Translations under genes and position numbers: made by a program | Notes under the pieces: generated by a model | Seen by the model: the letters and a program-made list of their open reading frames with translations, nothing else | Database searches by the model: none | What the model was told of the DNA's origin: nothing | Source of the DNA: Rhodobacter sp. | GTDB lineage: Bacteria; Pseudomonadota; Alphaproteobacteria; Rhodobacterales; Rhodobacteraceae | DNA: 64,000 bases | Direction: 5' to 3' | Assembly (NCBI GenBank): GCA_016704435.1 | Contig: JADJAB010000002.1 | Location: 1 to 64,000, forward strand | In this document: piece after piece, positions 1 to 9,051 of the stretch | How positions within the stretch are numbered: position 1 is the first letter of the stretch | Layout: each line of letters opens with the position of its first letter

Positions 1-1
1 C

Positions 2-832
2 ATGACAAATGAGCGTTCAATTTCCGATCAATGGGGAACCGGTGACGTTTATTCCAGAATAATTGACGCCATGAAGGCCGCCGGGATCGACCCTGAAACT
101 GTGACGGTCGAACAATTGGCACCGGTCGACCATTTTCACGCGCGTGGGTTTCAAGCCACCGTTGAGTTGGCCGGGGCCCTTCCGATCAAGGCAGGTCAGC
201 GACTTGTCGATATCGGTTGCGGACTAGGCGGTCCGGCAAGATATCTGGCGCAACGTTTCGGATGCAAGGTTGATGGCTTGGACATCACCGCGCCTTTCGT
301 TGAAGCGGGCAATAAGCTGACGGCGCTTGTCGGGATGCAGGATGCAGTAACGATCAAACACGGCGACGGGCAGAAATTGCCCTACGCGGACAAGACCTTC
401 GACGGGGGATACGCTCTACACGTGACGATGAGTGTGCCTGACCGCGGTGCTTTCTTCGATGAGGCGATCCGAGTGCTTAAGCCGGGTGCATTTTTTGCTT
501 TGACAGAGCATGGGTTGGGGAGACGTGGCGATCCGCATCATCCCATGCCATGGTCGGAAGACGGCAGCGGAGCCTATCTTGTGCGACCGGCGGATACCGT
601 CGCCATTCTCGAAAAATCGGGCTTCTCCGACATTCAGGTCACTGATACCGGCCAAGAGTACCTGCAAGGATATCTGCGGGCCATTGAACTGGCAGAGAAG
701 GGCGAAGCGCCGGTTTTCAGCACTCACATTCTGCTTGGCAAGCTGGCGCCCCAGATCGTCAGAAACGCGGCGCGCAATATTGAAGAAGGCAGAACACATC
801 CGTTCCAGATAATCTGCCGCAAAGGCTCTTAG
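2..832 (+). CDS. Class I SAM-dependent methyltransferase, substrate unknown
   Basis: A 276-residue cytoplasmic methyltransferase of the UbiE/Methyltransf_11 type. The glycine-rich SAM-binding motif I is visible as VDIGCGLGGPARYLA near residues 69-83, followed by an acidic residue at the end of strand 2 (GLDIT) and a motif II-like DGGYALHV segment. The methyl acceptor cannot be read from the sequence. The gene begins at the very edge of the window, so its promoter and upstream partners are unseen and an earlier start cannot be excluded. Its base composition is visibly less GC-rich than the genes that follow, which hints at recent acquisition. The 263 bases after it hold no recognisable gene. 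Confidence 0.75.
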   Translation: MTNERSISDQWGTGDVYSRIIDAMKAAGIDPETVTVEQLAPVDHFHARGFQATVELAGALPIKAGQRLVDIGCGLGGPARYLAQRFGCKVDGLDITAPFVEAGNKLTALVGMQDAVTIKHGDGQKLPYADKTFDGGYALHVTMSVPDRGAFFDEAIRVLKPGAFFALTEHGLGRRGDPHHPMPWSEDGSGAYLVRPADTVAILEKSGFSDIQVTDTGQEYLQGYLRAIELAEKGEAPVFSTHILLGKLAPQIVRNAARNIEEGRTHPFQIICRKGS

Positions 833-1095
833 GCCCGTCCGTCGTCCAAATGCGCGATTTTCCAACGACGGCTTCGTCCCGCATAGCTGACCTTGGAGAT
901 AGACGTAAAGAACTGAATGGCACTTGGCCAAGCATGCACTTCACCCCAAACGGCCTGGCAGGCGGGGCCGGGGGCGCGGCGGGGGCGGCCCGGGGCCTCA
1001 CGGGATTTGTGCGCCAAACCTTAACAAACCCTAAACAGAAACCCCCATGCCCTTGATATAAAACGGGAATCCTTTGCGTCCCGAGCAGGGCACGC

Positions 1096-1893
1096 TCACT
1101 CAGGCCGCACCCGCGCCGCCGTCTTGTTGGCAAAGGCCTCCAGCCGCGCCCGCGCCTCCGGCTGGGTATTCACCACCCCCGCCACCACCGCCTCCGCATA
1201 GGCCGCATCCATCGCCGACATATTGTTCAGATGACTGATCGCCGAGCAGATCGCGAAATTCGTCAGCGGCAGGTTCCGCGCCGCCGCCCGCGGCTCCAGC
1301 GCCTTGTCAAAGCTGGACCCCTCCACCACATACTGCGCCAGCCCGATCTCCACCGCCTCGCGGGCCTTATAGACCCGCCCCGTCAGCATCATGTCGATCA
1401 TCCGCGCCTTGCCGATCAGCGCCGACACCCGGAACGTCGCCCCACCCCCGGTGAACAGCCCCCGCTGCCCCTCCGGCAAGGCAAAATACGTCCCCGCATC
1501 CGCCACCCGGATATGCACCGCCGAGGCCAGCTCCAGCCCGCCGCCCACCACAGCGCCCTTCAGCGCCGCAATCACCGGCACCCCGCCATATTCCAGCTTG
1601 TTGAACGCCTCATGCCAGCGCAGGCACAGATGCATGAACTCCGCCGGACTGCGATCTGCCCCGTGGTGTTCCACCAGATCAAGCCCGGCGCAGAAATGGT
1701 CTCCCGCTGCCGCCAAGACCACCGCCCGCACCCCGGCGCGGGGGATGGCCGAGAAGAGCGACACCAGCTCTTCCACCGTATCCGCATCCAAGGCATTTCG
1801 CTTGTGCGCCCGATCCAGCGTGGCGATCAGCACACCGTCGTCCTGCAACTCCAGCCGGATGTTCGTCAGCCCCAAGTCGGCCAGATCGGTCAT
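1096..1893 (-). CDS. dmdD: Enoyl-CoA hydratase/isomerase family, methylthioacryloyl-CoA hydratase (DmdD)-like
   Basis: A 265-residue crotonase-fold protein. The oxyanion-hole segments are visible as HFCAGLDL (about 66-73) and KGAVVGGGLELA (about 112-123). Two glutamates fall at residues 121 and 141 (GGGLELA and LPEGQRGL). As I recall, these are the numbers reported for the two catalytic glutamates of the Ruegeria DmdD, which hydrates and hydrolyses methylthioacryloyl-CoA to acetaldehyde, methanethiol and CoA. It is the last gene of a three-gene minus-strand operon behind an acyl-CoA ligase and a DmdA-like protein, which supports a role in the DMSP demethylation route. A generic enoyl-CoA hydratase is the alternative. 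The crotonase family is certain; the DmdD call is an inference from residue positions and neighbours. Confidence 0.65.
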   Translation of the reverse strand: MTDLADLGLTNIRLELQDDGVLIATLDRAHKRNALDADTVEELVSLFSAIPRAGVRAVVLAAAGDHFCAGLDLVEHHGADRSPAEFMHLCLRWHEAFNKLEYGGVPVIAALKGAVVGGGLELASAVHIRVADAGTYFALPEGQRGLFTGGGATFRVSALIGKARMIDMMLTGRVYKAREAVEIGLAQYVVEGSSFDKALEPRAAARNLPLTNFAICSAISHLNNMSAMDAAYAEAVVAGVVNTQPEARARLEAFANKTAARVRPE

Positions 1894-1909
1894 CGTCTTT
1901 CCCTTCGTC

Positions 1910-3527
1910 TCAGCCCAAAGGCCCCATGGCCCGCGCCGCCTCGCGCAGGATGAACTTCTGAATCTTCCCGGTCGCGGTCTTTGGCAAGACCTGAAAGACC
2001 ACCGATTTCGGCAGCTTGAACCCCGCCAGATGGTCGCGGCAAGAAGGCGATCAGCTCAGCCTCATCCGCCGCATGCCCGTCGCGCAATTCGACAAAGGCG
2101 CAAGGCGATTCCCCCCACCGCTCACTCGGCCGCGCCACCACCGCTGCCGCCAGAACCGCCGGATGACGGTACAATACCCCCTCGACCTCGACCGAGGAGA
2201 TATTCTCGCCGCCCGATATGATCACATCCTTCAGCCGGTCGCGGATCTGCACGTAGCCGCCGGGATGGACCACCGCCGCATCGCCCGACCAGAACCAACC
2301 GCCCGCAAAAGCCGCATCCGTCGCCGCCGCGTCCTTGTAGTACCCCTTCATCACCGGATTGCCGCGCATCGCGATCTCGCCCTGCGTCAGCCCGTCCATC
2401 GGCACATCGGCACCGGTCTCGCGGTCCACCACCCGCAAGCCCTCCAGCATAGGAAAAGCCACGCCCTGCATCGCCTGCTTGGCCGCCTGTTCCGAAGGCG
2501 ACAGCGCCGACCAATCCTCTTGCCACAGGCATTGGCTGACATGGCCATAGGTCTCGGTCAGGCCATAGACCTGCATCACCTCCAGACCCAGCCGGGCAGC
2601 CTTTTCCAGAACGGCGGGCGGCGGCGGGGCGCCGGCGGTGAAGACCTTCAGCTTCGGCTCCAGCGGCTGCCCTGGTGCATCGGCGCTTTCGCACAGCATC
2701 TGCAGGATCACCGGGGCCGCCCCCAGATGCGTCACCCCATGGGCCGCAATGGCGGCAAACATCCTTGCCGGCACCGCATCGCGGGTGAAGACCAGATGCG
2801 CGCCGACGATGGCCATCGCCCACGGGTGGTTCCAGCCGTTGCAGTGAAACATCGGCACGACCGACAGATAGACCGGGTTCGCCGGCAGCGGCCATCCCGC
2901 CACCGTGCCCATCGCCATCAGGTAGGCGCCACGATGGTGGTACACGACGCCCTTCGGCCGCCCGGAGGTGCCCGAGGTATAGTTCAGCGCCAGCGCCTGC
3001 CATTCGTCCTCGGGCAGTGCCCAGTCCGCAGGATCAGCCGCCAGAAGATCGTCATAGCTGGCCTGCCCGAACCCCTCTGCCGCCAGATCGACGATGTCGA
3101 CCACCGGCAGTTCCCGCCCCATCAGCGCGAAGGCCTGCCGCAAGAGCCCCGCAAAGGCCGTGTCGCAGATCACCAGGCGGCTGTCCGCGTGATCAAGGAT
3201 ATAGGCGATCGTCTCCGCCTCCAGCCGGAAGTTGATGGTGTGCAACACCGCTCCGGTCAACGGCACGGCATAGTGCAATTCGAACATCTCGGGGATGTTC
3301 GGGCACAGGACCGAGACGGTATCGCCAAGCCCCAGACCCCGCGCCTTCAGACCGCCGGCGACGCGCGCGCAGCGGTCCGCCACCTCGGCCCAGGACCGGC
3401 TGACTGCGCCGTAGGTCGTGGCCGGTCGCCTTCCGTAAACCAGCGCAGCCCGGCTCAGGAACGACAGCGGCGACAGCGCCACATGATTGGCCGGCCCGCG
3501 CGTCAGTGCATCATATGCCTTTTGCAT
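1910..3527 (-). CDS. dmdB: AMP-forming acyl-CoA ligase, DmdB-like (one frameshift near the C-terminus)
   Basis: An ANL-superfamily adenylate-forming ligase that activates a carboxylic acid to its CoA thioester. The P-loop-like signature reads YTSGTSGRPKG (about 186-196), with YGLTETYG and the SGDAAV / RLKDVIISGGENISS hinge region further on. Read straight, the frame drifts out after AELIAF. One extra base near 2041 accounts for this: removing it restores CRDHLAGFKLPKSVV, the catalytic lysine segment TGKIQKF and a stop at 1910, giving about 538 residues, the size usual for DmdB-type methylmercaptopropionate-CoA ligases. It lies 12 bases after the DmdA-like gene and 16 before the DmdD-like gene. 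Medium-chain fatty acid CoA ligase is the main alternative. The break is probably a sequencing error. Confidence 0.68.
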
Positions 3528-3539
3528 TGTCTTGCCCCC

Positions 3540-4643
3540 TCAGAGGAACGGCAGTTCCACCAGCCGCGCGGCAACCGGCCCTCCCGGCCGCATCACCTGC
3601 ACGGAAGCACCTGCCGTCACCGAAACCGAGATCAGCGCAAAGCCGATGTTGGCCTTCATCCGGGGCGACCAGGTGCTGTTGGTCATCTTGCCGACCTTTT
3701 CGCCGTTGTGAAGGATATCTTCGGCGCGAGTGCCGAAAGGCATCGGCGCTGCACCGTCCATCACCAGCCCCAACTGATGCCGCTTCACCCCTTCGGCATG
3801 GATGCGCCGCAGCGCCTGAATGCCCACCGTATCATCCGGCACGTCCAGGTTCACATACTTGCCCAGCCGCACCTCGAACGGGTTCGTCTCGTCATCGGTA
3901 TCGCCGCCGACCGAGACCAGCCCGCTTTCGACCCGCTCCGGCGTTGCCGGCGCGCCGGGGCCGATGCCCCAGGGTTGCCCGGCCTCCTTGAAGATATTCC
4001 ACAATTCGGTCCCGCGGCGGCTGTCCTTCAGGTAGATCTCGAAGCCGCCCTGCTTTGACCAGCCCGACCGCTGGATGGCGACCGGAATCCCCTGCACCTC
4101 GGTCTCGCGGAACCAGAAGTATTTCAGGCCGCGCACCCAATCTCCCAGCACATGCGCCACCACATCCTCGGCCTTCGGACCCTGCAGCGCCATCGGATGC
4201 ACATCCGGGTCGCTGACCTCGACATCCAGCCCCCGTTCGGCCGCGATCGCGCCCGCCCAGAACCAGATGTCGCTGTCCGCGATCGACAGCCAGAAAAGGT
4301 CATCGGCCAGCTTCAGCAGGATCGGGTCATTGATGATCGTGCCCTTGTGGTTGCACAAAGGCACGTATTTGCCCTGCCCCACCTTGCAGGTGGACAGATC
4401 GCGCGGCGCCAGGATCTGCGCCAGCCGCCCGGCATCGGGGCCGCGCAACTGCACCTGACGTTCCACCCCCACATCCCATTGGCTGACACCATTGATCAGC
4501 CGCCAATACTCGCCCTCCGGATCGCCGTAGGAGGTGGGCATGACCATCCGGTTGTAGACATTCGCCGCCACCAGCCCTTCGGCCATCGCAGCCTCCAGAA
4601 AGGGCGAGGGGCGGACGCGGGCGGTCGGGAAGAAGGTGAACAT
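3540..4643 (-). CDS. dmdA: GcvT-fold aminomethyltransferase-like protein, probable DMSP demethylase (DmdA) family
   Basis: A 367-residue folate-binding GcvT-fold protein. Segments I associate with DmdA proteins are present: LAPRDLSTCKVGQGKYVPL (about 78-96), WLSIADSD (about 117-124), ALQGPKAEDV (about 152-161) and RSGWSKQGGFEIY (about 192-204), and the C-terminus ends VELPFL as the family does. DmdA moves a methyl group from dimethylsulfoniopropionate to tetrahydrofolate, giving methylmercaptopropionate. The gene heads an operon with an acyl-CoA ligase and a crotonase that match the next steps, and it is divergent from a LysR regulator with 112 bases between. The acyl-CoA dehydrogenase step (DmdC) is not in the window. 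Sarcosine- or glycine-betaine-type GcvT paralogues are the alternative. Confidence 0.62.
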   Translation of the reverse strand: MFTFFPTARVRPSPFLEAAMAEGLVAANVYNRMVMPTSYGDPEGEYWRLINGVSQWDVGVERQVQLRGPDAGRLAQILAPRDLSTCKVGQGKYVPLCNHKGTIINDPILLKLADDLFWLSIADSDIWFWAGAIAAERGLDVEVSDPDVHPMALQGPKAEDVVAHVLGDWVRGLKYFWFRETEVQGIPVAIQRSGWSKQGGFEIYLKDSRRGTELWNIFKEAGQPWGIGPGAPATPERVESGLVSVGGDTDDETNPFEVRLGKYVNLDVPDDTVGIQALRRIHAEGVKRHQLGLVMDGAAPMPFGTRAEDILHNGEKVGKMTNSTWSPRMKANIGFALISVSVTAGASVQVMRPGGPVAARLVELPFL

Positions 4644-4755
4644 GGGAAGACCTCACGGAAGCTGTAGGCGCCAGATGAGAGAGCGCTGGCCTCTATCCGT
4701 CAAACGACGTATTCGGGGGCGATGCCCCTACAAACGGTTATGCATAGGTTGTGCC

Positions 4756-5646
4756 ATGGCCCCGCGCGCCGATCTGCCCCCGCTGACCTGGCTGCGCGCC
4801 TTCGAGGCCGCCGCCCGGACACTCTCCTTCACCCAGGCCGCGGCCGAGTTGAACGTGACCCAGGCCGCGATCTCCAAGCACGTCAGATCGCTGGAACTGC
4901 ACCTGCGCCAGCCGCTGTTCCACCGCCGCCCCCGCAGCCTGGAGCTGACCCATAGCGGCGAGGCCTACCTGCCCAAGGTGCAGGATGCACTGGACCGCCT
5001 GGCCTCCGGCACGCGCGAGGTGTTCGGCGCGCGCCAAGGCGGTGCGCTGACCCTGCGCTGTGCGGTGTCCTTTGCGACAAACTGGCTGGCCCCCCGCCTG
5101 CCCGGCTGGCTGGACCGGAACCCGGCGCGCCGCATCCGCATCCTGTCATCGGTCTGGAACGACGCCTTCGACCGCGACGCCTTCGACCTTGATATCCAGT
5201 ATGGCCGCGGGGATTGGCCCGGCCTCGCCAGCCACCGCCTGACATGGGAGACGATTACCCCCCTCTGCGCCCCCGGAACGCCGCTGGCATCCCCCGACGA
5301 CCTGCGCGACCAGCGCCTGCTGCATGTGCTGGGCTATCAGGAGGGCTGGGCGATCTGGCTCAACGCCGCCCGGGCCAGAAAGGTCGACCCCGGTCAGGGC
5401 CTGCACCTCGATACCTCGCTGGCCGCCTTCGCCCTGGCGGCCGCTGGCGGCGGCATCGCCCTCGGCCGCCTCTCCCTCGCCGCGCCCGACCGCGCTGCCG
5501 GCCGTCTCATCGCACCCTTCCCGCTGGAAGTGCCGATCGACGAGGCGTTCCACCTGATCCAGGCCCCCGCCGGCAGCCCGCACCCCGACGCCGCCGCCTT
5601 CACCGACTGGCTTCTGGCCGAGGCAGGACGGGATCGGCCCGCCTAG
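4756..5646 (+). CDS. LysR-family transcriptional regulator (GcvA-like)
   Basis: A 296-residue LysR regulator. The N-terminal winged helix-turn-helix is clear (WLRAFEAAARTLSFTQAAAELNVTQAAISKHVRSLE, here at residues 10-45 and described by its ends), followed by a periplasmic-binding-protein-like effector domain. I chose the ATG at 4756 because it gives the usual short lead before the HTH; in-frame ATGs further upstream would add an arginine-rich tail with no family counterpart. It is divergent from the dmdA-like operon, so the 112-base gap should hold the shared promoter region and LysR boxes. It is likely to control that operon and itself. The effector is unknown; DMSP or a breakdown product is only a guess. 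Confidence 0.85.
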   Translation: MAPRADLPPLTWLRAFEAAARTLSFTQAAAELNVTQAAISKHVRSLELHLRQPLFHRRPRSLELTHSGEAYLPKVQDALDRLASGTREVFGARQGGALTLRCAVSFATNWLAPRLPGWLDRNPARRIRILSSVWNDAFDRDAFDLDIQYGRGDWPGLASHRLTWETITPLCAPGTPLASPDDLRDQRLLHVLGYQEGWAIWLNAARARKVDPGQGLHLDTSLAAFALAAAGGGIALGRLSLAAPDRAAGRLIAPFPLEVPIDEAFHLIQAPAGSPHPDAAAFTDWLLAEAGRDRPA

Positions 5647-5999
5647 CCGTCCACGAACAACGGCCCCAGCATCGCCCGCAATGACTCCAGCGCCGCCGTC
5701 GCATCCTCGCACTGTGGCCCGATCCGCACCGCGACCGACCCGGCAAAGCCGAACGCCGCCAGCTTCCCCGGTGCGATCGCGATCTCCAGCCCCTTCGGCC
5801 CGCCAACCACCCGCTCCACCGCGTCCTCGGCGCCAAAGGCCTCGTCGCTCACTTCGAACCAGACCGGCCCGCCGCCCAGCGACTGGCGGAACAGCACATA
5901 GCCCTCGTCCTCCTCCTCGCCAGCGGCGAAGCCGACGAACAGCATGCCTTCGTCCTCGACCACGGACCCATAGGCCGCCTTCACCACGATATCCGCCAT
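5643..5999 (-). CDS. Small acidic protein, weakly Imm10-like
   Basis: A 118-residue acidic protein with no signal peptide or membrane segment. I start it at the ATG at 5999, which has a purine-rich stretch (GAGGGCAGGG) just upstream; a longer reading would add an arginine-rich tail. The pattern 'GFAAGEEEDEGYVLFRQS' followed by a run of acidic residues resembles the immunity protein family Imm10, but I cannot confirm this by eye. No toxin (polymorphic, Rhs or CdiA type) is near it. It is convergent with the LysR gene and overlaps its stop by 4 bases. If the Imm10 resemblance holds, it is an orphan immunity protein; otherwise it is an unknown. Confidence 0.5.
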   Translation of the reverse strand: MADIVVKAAYGSVVEDEGMLFVGFAAGEEEDEGYVLFRQSLGGGPVWFEVSDEAFGAEDAVERVVGGPKGLEIAIAPGKLAAFGFAGSVAVRIGPQCEDATAALESLRAMLGPLFVDG

Positions 6000-6196
6000 C
6001 CCTGCCCTCGCACCTTCCGCCCGCAACCTGTGCACCGCGACGCCCGGATCGGCAAGCCCGCAGCTGTCTTCACGCAGCACAGGGCGCGTGGCAGCGACCT
6101 CCGCCGCGCACCTTGCCAGCCCCGCCCTGCGTCAATGCGCCCACTCCATTCAAATGCGCGACAGCCCCACATCTGCGGCAAGGGGAGGTAGGCAGG

Positions 6197-6766
6197 ATGT
6201 CAAAGTCTCTTTCGGCGATCGCCGTCGCGGTGCTGGCTGCTTTCGCAGGCCCGGTCTTCGCGCAGGATGGCGGCCTTGATATTCCGACGGTGCCGCTGGT
6301 GCCGCCCGATGCCGAGGGCATGTCCGACCGCGCAGACCCGGCGGGCTTCGATATCAGCGGTATCTGGGAATACGCGACCAGCAATCATACCGTCTCCGGC
6401 ATCTGCAACAATCCCGGCAGCGCGATGTCAGGATTGCTGGAGATCGCGGCATCGGGTGGCGACGTATCGCTGACACTGGTGTCCGGGGCAACCTGCAACC
6501 CCGGCTGGGTGTGCGCCTACACGGGTGGAATCGAGGACCACAGCGTGATCGTCTCGAACACAGGCACGGTCGACGACGAGGGCGGCGAGGTGACCAACGC
6601 GCTGCAACTGATCTTTGTCGGCCAGGAAGCGGGCTTTGGCCGGGGCGGGTCATATTACCTGCACCCCGAGGGATACCAATGCCAGTGGAGCTACGAGATC
6701 TTCTTCCACCGACCCGATGTCGAAGGCGACACCTGGACGCCCGGCGTGTCCGAAAGCGCGGATTGA
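6197..6766 (+). CDS. Hypothetical secreted protein
   Basis: A 189-residue protein starting with a clear Sec signal peptide: positive start (MSK), hydrophobic core AIAVAVLAAFAGP and a likely cleavage after FAQ or VFA near residues 22-23. The mature part is acidic and contains four cysteines in two groups (SGICNN, GATCNPGWVCAY and YQCQWS), suggesting disulfides in the periplasm. The ATG at 6197 is preceded by GGGGAGG and GCAGG. I recognise no domain. It stands alone, convergent with hemF, with a 34-base gap. Confidence 0.6.
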   Translation: MSKSLSAIAVAVLAAFAGPVFAQDGGLDIPTVPLVPPDAEGMSDRADPAGFDISGIWEYATSNHTVSGICNNPGSAMSGLLEIAASGGDVSLTLVSGATCNPGWVCAYTGGIEDHSVIVSNTGTVDDEGGEVTNALQLIFVGQEAGFGRGGSYYLHPEGYQCQWSYEIFFHRPDVEGDTWTPGVSESAD

Positions 6767-6800
6767 GCACCGGCTGCCACGAAAGCGTGCCGCAGCGGCG

Positions 6801-7678
6801 TCACGGCCATTTCGCCACCGGCGGCAGGCTCATCAGCACGGCATTGGCGTCATGCCCGGTCTCCAGCCCGAACTTGGTGCCGCGGTCGTAGACTAGGTTG
6901 TATTCGGCATAGAGGCCGCGATGCACCAGCTGTGCCTCGCGATCGGCCTCGGTCCACGCCGTGTGCAACCTGCGCTCGGTCACCGGCAGAAATGCGGGCA
7001 GGAAGGCGCTGCCGACATCGCGGGTAAAGGCAAAATCCGCGCCCCAGCTGTCACGATCCGCAGCCCCTGTGTTCAAGTCATCATAGAATATCCCGCCCAC
7101 ACCGCGCGCCCGACCCCGGTGCGGCACGAAGAAATACTCATCTGCCCAGGCCTTGAACCGGGCGTAGTAGTCGGGGTCGTGCGCGTCGCAGGCCCGCTTC
7201 ATCTCGGCATGGAAATGCGCGGTATCCTCCGGGTATTCGATGCAGGGGTTCAGGTCGGCGCCGCCGCCGAACCACCAGGCGTCCGGCGTCCAGAACATCC
7301 GCGTGTTCATGTGTACGGCCGGCGTGTGCGGGTTCACCATATGCGCCACCAGGCTGATGCCGCTGGCCCAGAACCGCGGGTCGCCTTGCATCCCCGGCAC
7401 CCCGCGCGCCGCTCATCGCCTGTTGCCGCCCGCGCCAAAGTCCCATGCACGGCCGACCAGTTGACGCCGACCTTCTCGAACACCCGGCCACCGCGCAGCA
7501 CGCTCATGACGCCGCCGCCGCCATCTTCGCGCACCGTCGGCGTCACCTCGAACCGCACCGGGGCTGCGCCCGCGGCGGCGCGTTCCTCCAGATCCTCGAA
7601 GGCCGCAACGATCCGGTCGCGCAAAGCCCGGAACCAGGCCGCAGCCTCTGCCTTGCGGCCTTCGAAATCCTCGCTCAT
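6801..7678 (-). CDS. hemF: Oxygen-dependent coproporphyrinogen III oxidase HemF (one frameshift)
   Basis: Aerobic heme biosynthesis: oxidative decarboxylation of coproporphyrinogen III to protoporphyrinogen IX using O2. The N-terminal part (MSEDFEGRKAEAA...VFEKVGVNWS) and the long C-terminal part (GDPRFWASGISLVAHM, MFWTPDAWWFGGGADLNP, FKAWADEYFF, HRGRARGVGGIFYDD, HRGLYAEYNLVYDRGTKFGL) lie in different frames that join near 7395-7420. The signature around GGGADLNP and the family C-terminus PPVAKWP are intact. A single missing base in that GC-rich stretch restores a protein of about 292 residues, the normal size. It complements the oxygen-independent HemN at 25 kb. The break is more likely a sequencing error than a pseudogene. 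Confidence 0.9.
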
Positions 7679-7800
7679 CGCGCAGCCTCCCCGTTTCGAC
7701 CGGCCTTGGTTATCACCGCTTCGTGCGCATTCCAACGCAGCGTTTGGCGCCCCGGGAAAAGGGTCCTAGACTCTCCACCATGCCCGAAGCGAGTCGCCCG

Positions 7801-8211
7801 ATGAAACGCCTGCTGCTCTTCTCTTTCGCCCTGCTGGCCGCCTGCGGCACGCCGCAAGAGCAATGCATCGCCTCCGGCACACGCGAATTGCGGACCGTGG
7901 AAAAGCTGATCGTCGAGACAGAGGGCAATCTGAAACGCGGCTATGCGCTGGAGGAAAAGGTGATCCGGTTCCGCACCTTCTCGCCCTGCCGGATGCCGCC
8001 GCCGCCGCCACCACAACCCGGCGCCCCGCCACCCCCGCCGCCGCCGGTGCAGATGTGCCCCGACACGATCGAGCAGACCGTGACCCGGCCCAGGGCCATC
8101 GACCTTGAGGCCGAGGCCCGCAAGCTGGAGCAACTGAAGGCCAAGCGGGCAGAACTGCTGCGGCTGGCGCAACCCGTGATCGCGCAATGCAAGGCCGAAT
8201 ACCCCGAGTGA
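7801..8211 (+). CDS. Hypothetical lipoprotein with proline tract
   Basis: A 136-residue lipoprotein. The signal peptide KRLLLFSFALLAAC ends in a good lipobox (LLAAC, cysteine at about residue 15). The middle has a proline-rich stretch (two runs of six and seven prolines separated by QPGA, about residues 66-82), and the C-terminal third is a charged helix (LEAEARKLEQLKAKRAELLRLAQ) that could form a coiled coil. Several cysteines remain in the mature part. Start chosen at 7801, directly before the signal peptide. It is divergent from hemF and convergent with the SDR gene. Function unknown; exported and membrane-anchored. Confidence 0.6.
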   Translation: MKRLLLFSFALLAACGTPQEQCIASGTRELRTVEKLIVETEGNLKRGYALEEKVIRFRTFSPCRMPPPPPPQPGAPPPPPPPVQMCPDTIEQTVTRPRAIDLEAEARKLEQLKAKRAELLRLAQPVIAQCKAEYPE

Positions 8212-8223
8212 CCGGCGACAGAC

Positions 8224-9035
8224 CTAGAACGCCGGCGCCTCGACCCGGTCCAGCAAGCCGCGCCCGCCGTCGACGGTGATCACCTGCCCGGTCACGAATC
8301 GCGCCGCGTCCGAAGCCAGAAATTGCACCGTTTCCGCCAGTTCGTCCGGTCCGGCGATACGGCCCAGGGGTGTGCCCGTCTCGATCACCTGGCGCCAGTC
8401 GGGGTTTTCCCTCAGCGCGGCCTGCAGGCTGGCGCTCATCACCGAGGCGAAGGAGACCGCGTTCACCCTGATGCCCTTTCCGGCCAGTTCCAGCGCCAGG
8501 CCGCGGGTCATCTGCTCGACCGCGGCAGAGGCGATGGCATAGCCCAGCAGCCCGCCCTGCGCGCGCGACGCTGCCAGAGACGAGATGTTGACGATCGCCC
8601 CGATCGGGGTTCCCGGCTCCACCTCGGCCTTTTCGGCGGCGGCGATCATCCGGCGCGCGGTCATCTGCGACATCCGCAGCGCAGTCATGACGTTCTGCTG
8701 CCACAGCATCTCCACCCCGTCGGCATCGGGGTTCAGCGGGTCGAGGGCGCACAGCGGCGGCTGGCGTTGACCAGGATGTCCACCCGGTCGAAGGCATCGA
8801 CCGTGGCCGACAGCAGGTTGGCGATGGTCAGCTTCTGCGTCAGGTCGCCCGCGAACATCCGCACCGCCCCCTCGGCGCGGGCAAGTTCGCCGACCTCGGC
8901 CCCCAGCTTGGCCTCGTCCATGTCGGCGAACATGACGTTGGCGCCCTTGTCCACCAGATGCCGCGCAACGGCGAGCCCGATGCCGTTGGCCGCGCCGGTG
9001 ACGATGGCGGTCTTGCCCGATACGGAAAGCGACAT
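8224..9035 (-). CDS. SDR-family oxidoreductase with atypical active site (one frameshift)
   Basis: A short-chain dehydrogenase/reductase of about 270 residues after joining two frames near 8750. The Rossmann glycine motif TGAANGIG (about 13-20), the adenine-side D and the NNAG-equivalent (written here as VNAS) are visible. INISSLAASR supplies the catalytic serine region and GYAIASAAVEQ the tyrosine region. In that last motif the usual Tyr-x-x-x-Lys reads Tyr-Ala-Ile-Ala-Ser, so the catalytic lysine is replaced by serine; this site lies away from the frameshift and is not explained by it. Either the protein uses another chemistry or is a non-catalytic member. It ends with the usual VTGQVITVDGG segment. 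Substrate unknown; it is followed upstream by the rsmC-like gene. Confidence 0.75.
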
Positions 9036-9051
9036 GGGAACTCCCGTCTGA

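Noticed and set aside
960..1010. Very GC-rich run in the gap after the first methyltransferase as a structured RNA
   Set aside because: It is mostly simple G and C runs without a convincing paired structure or conserved RNA motif.
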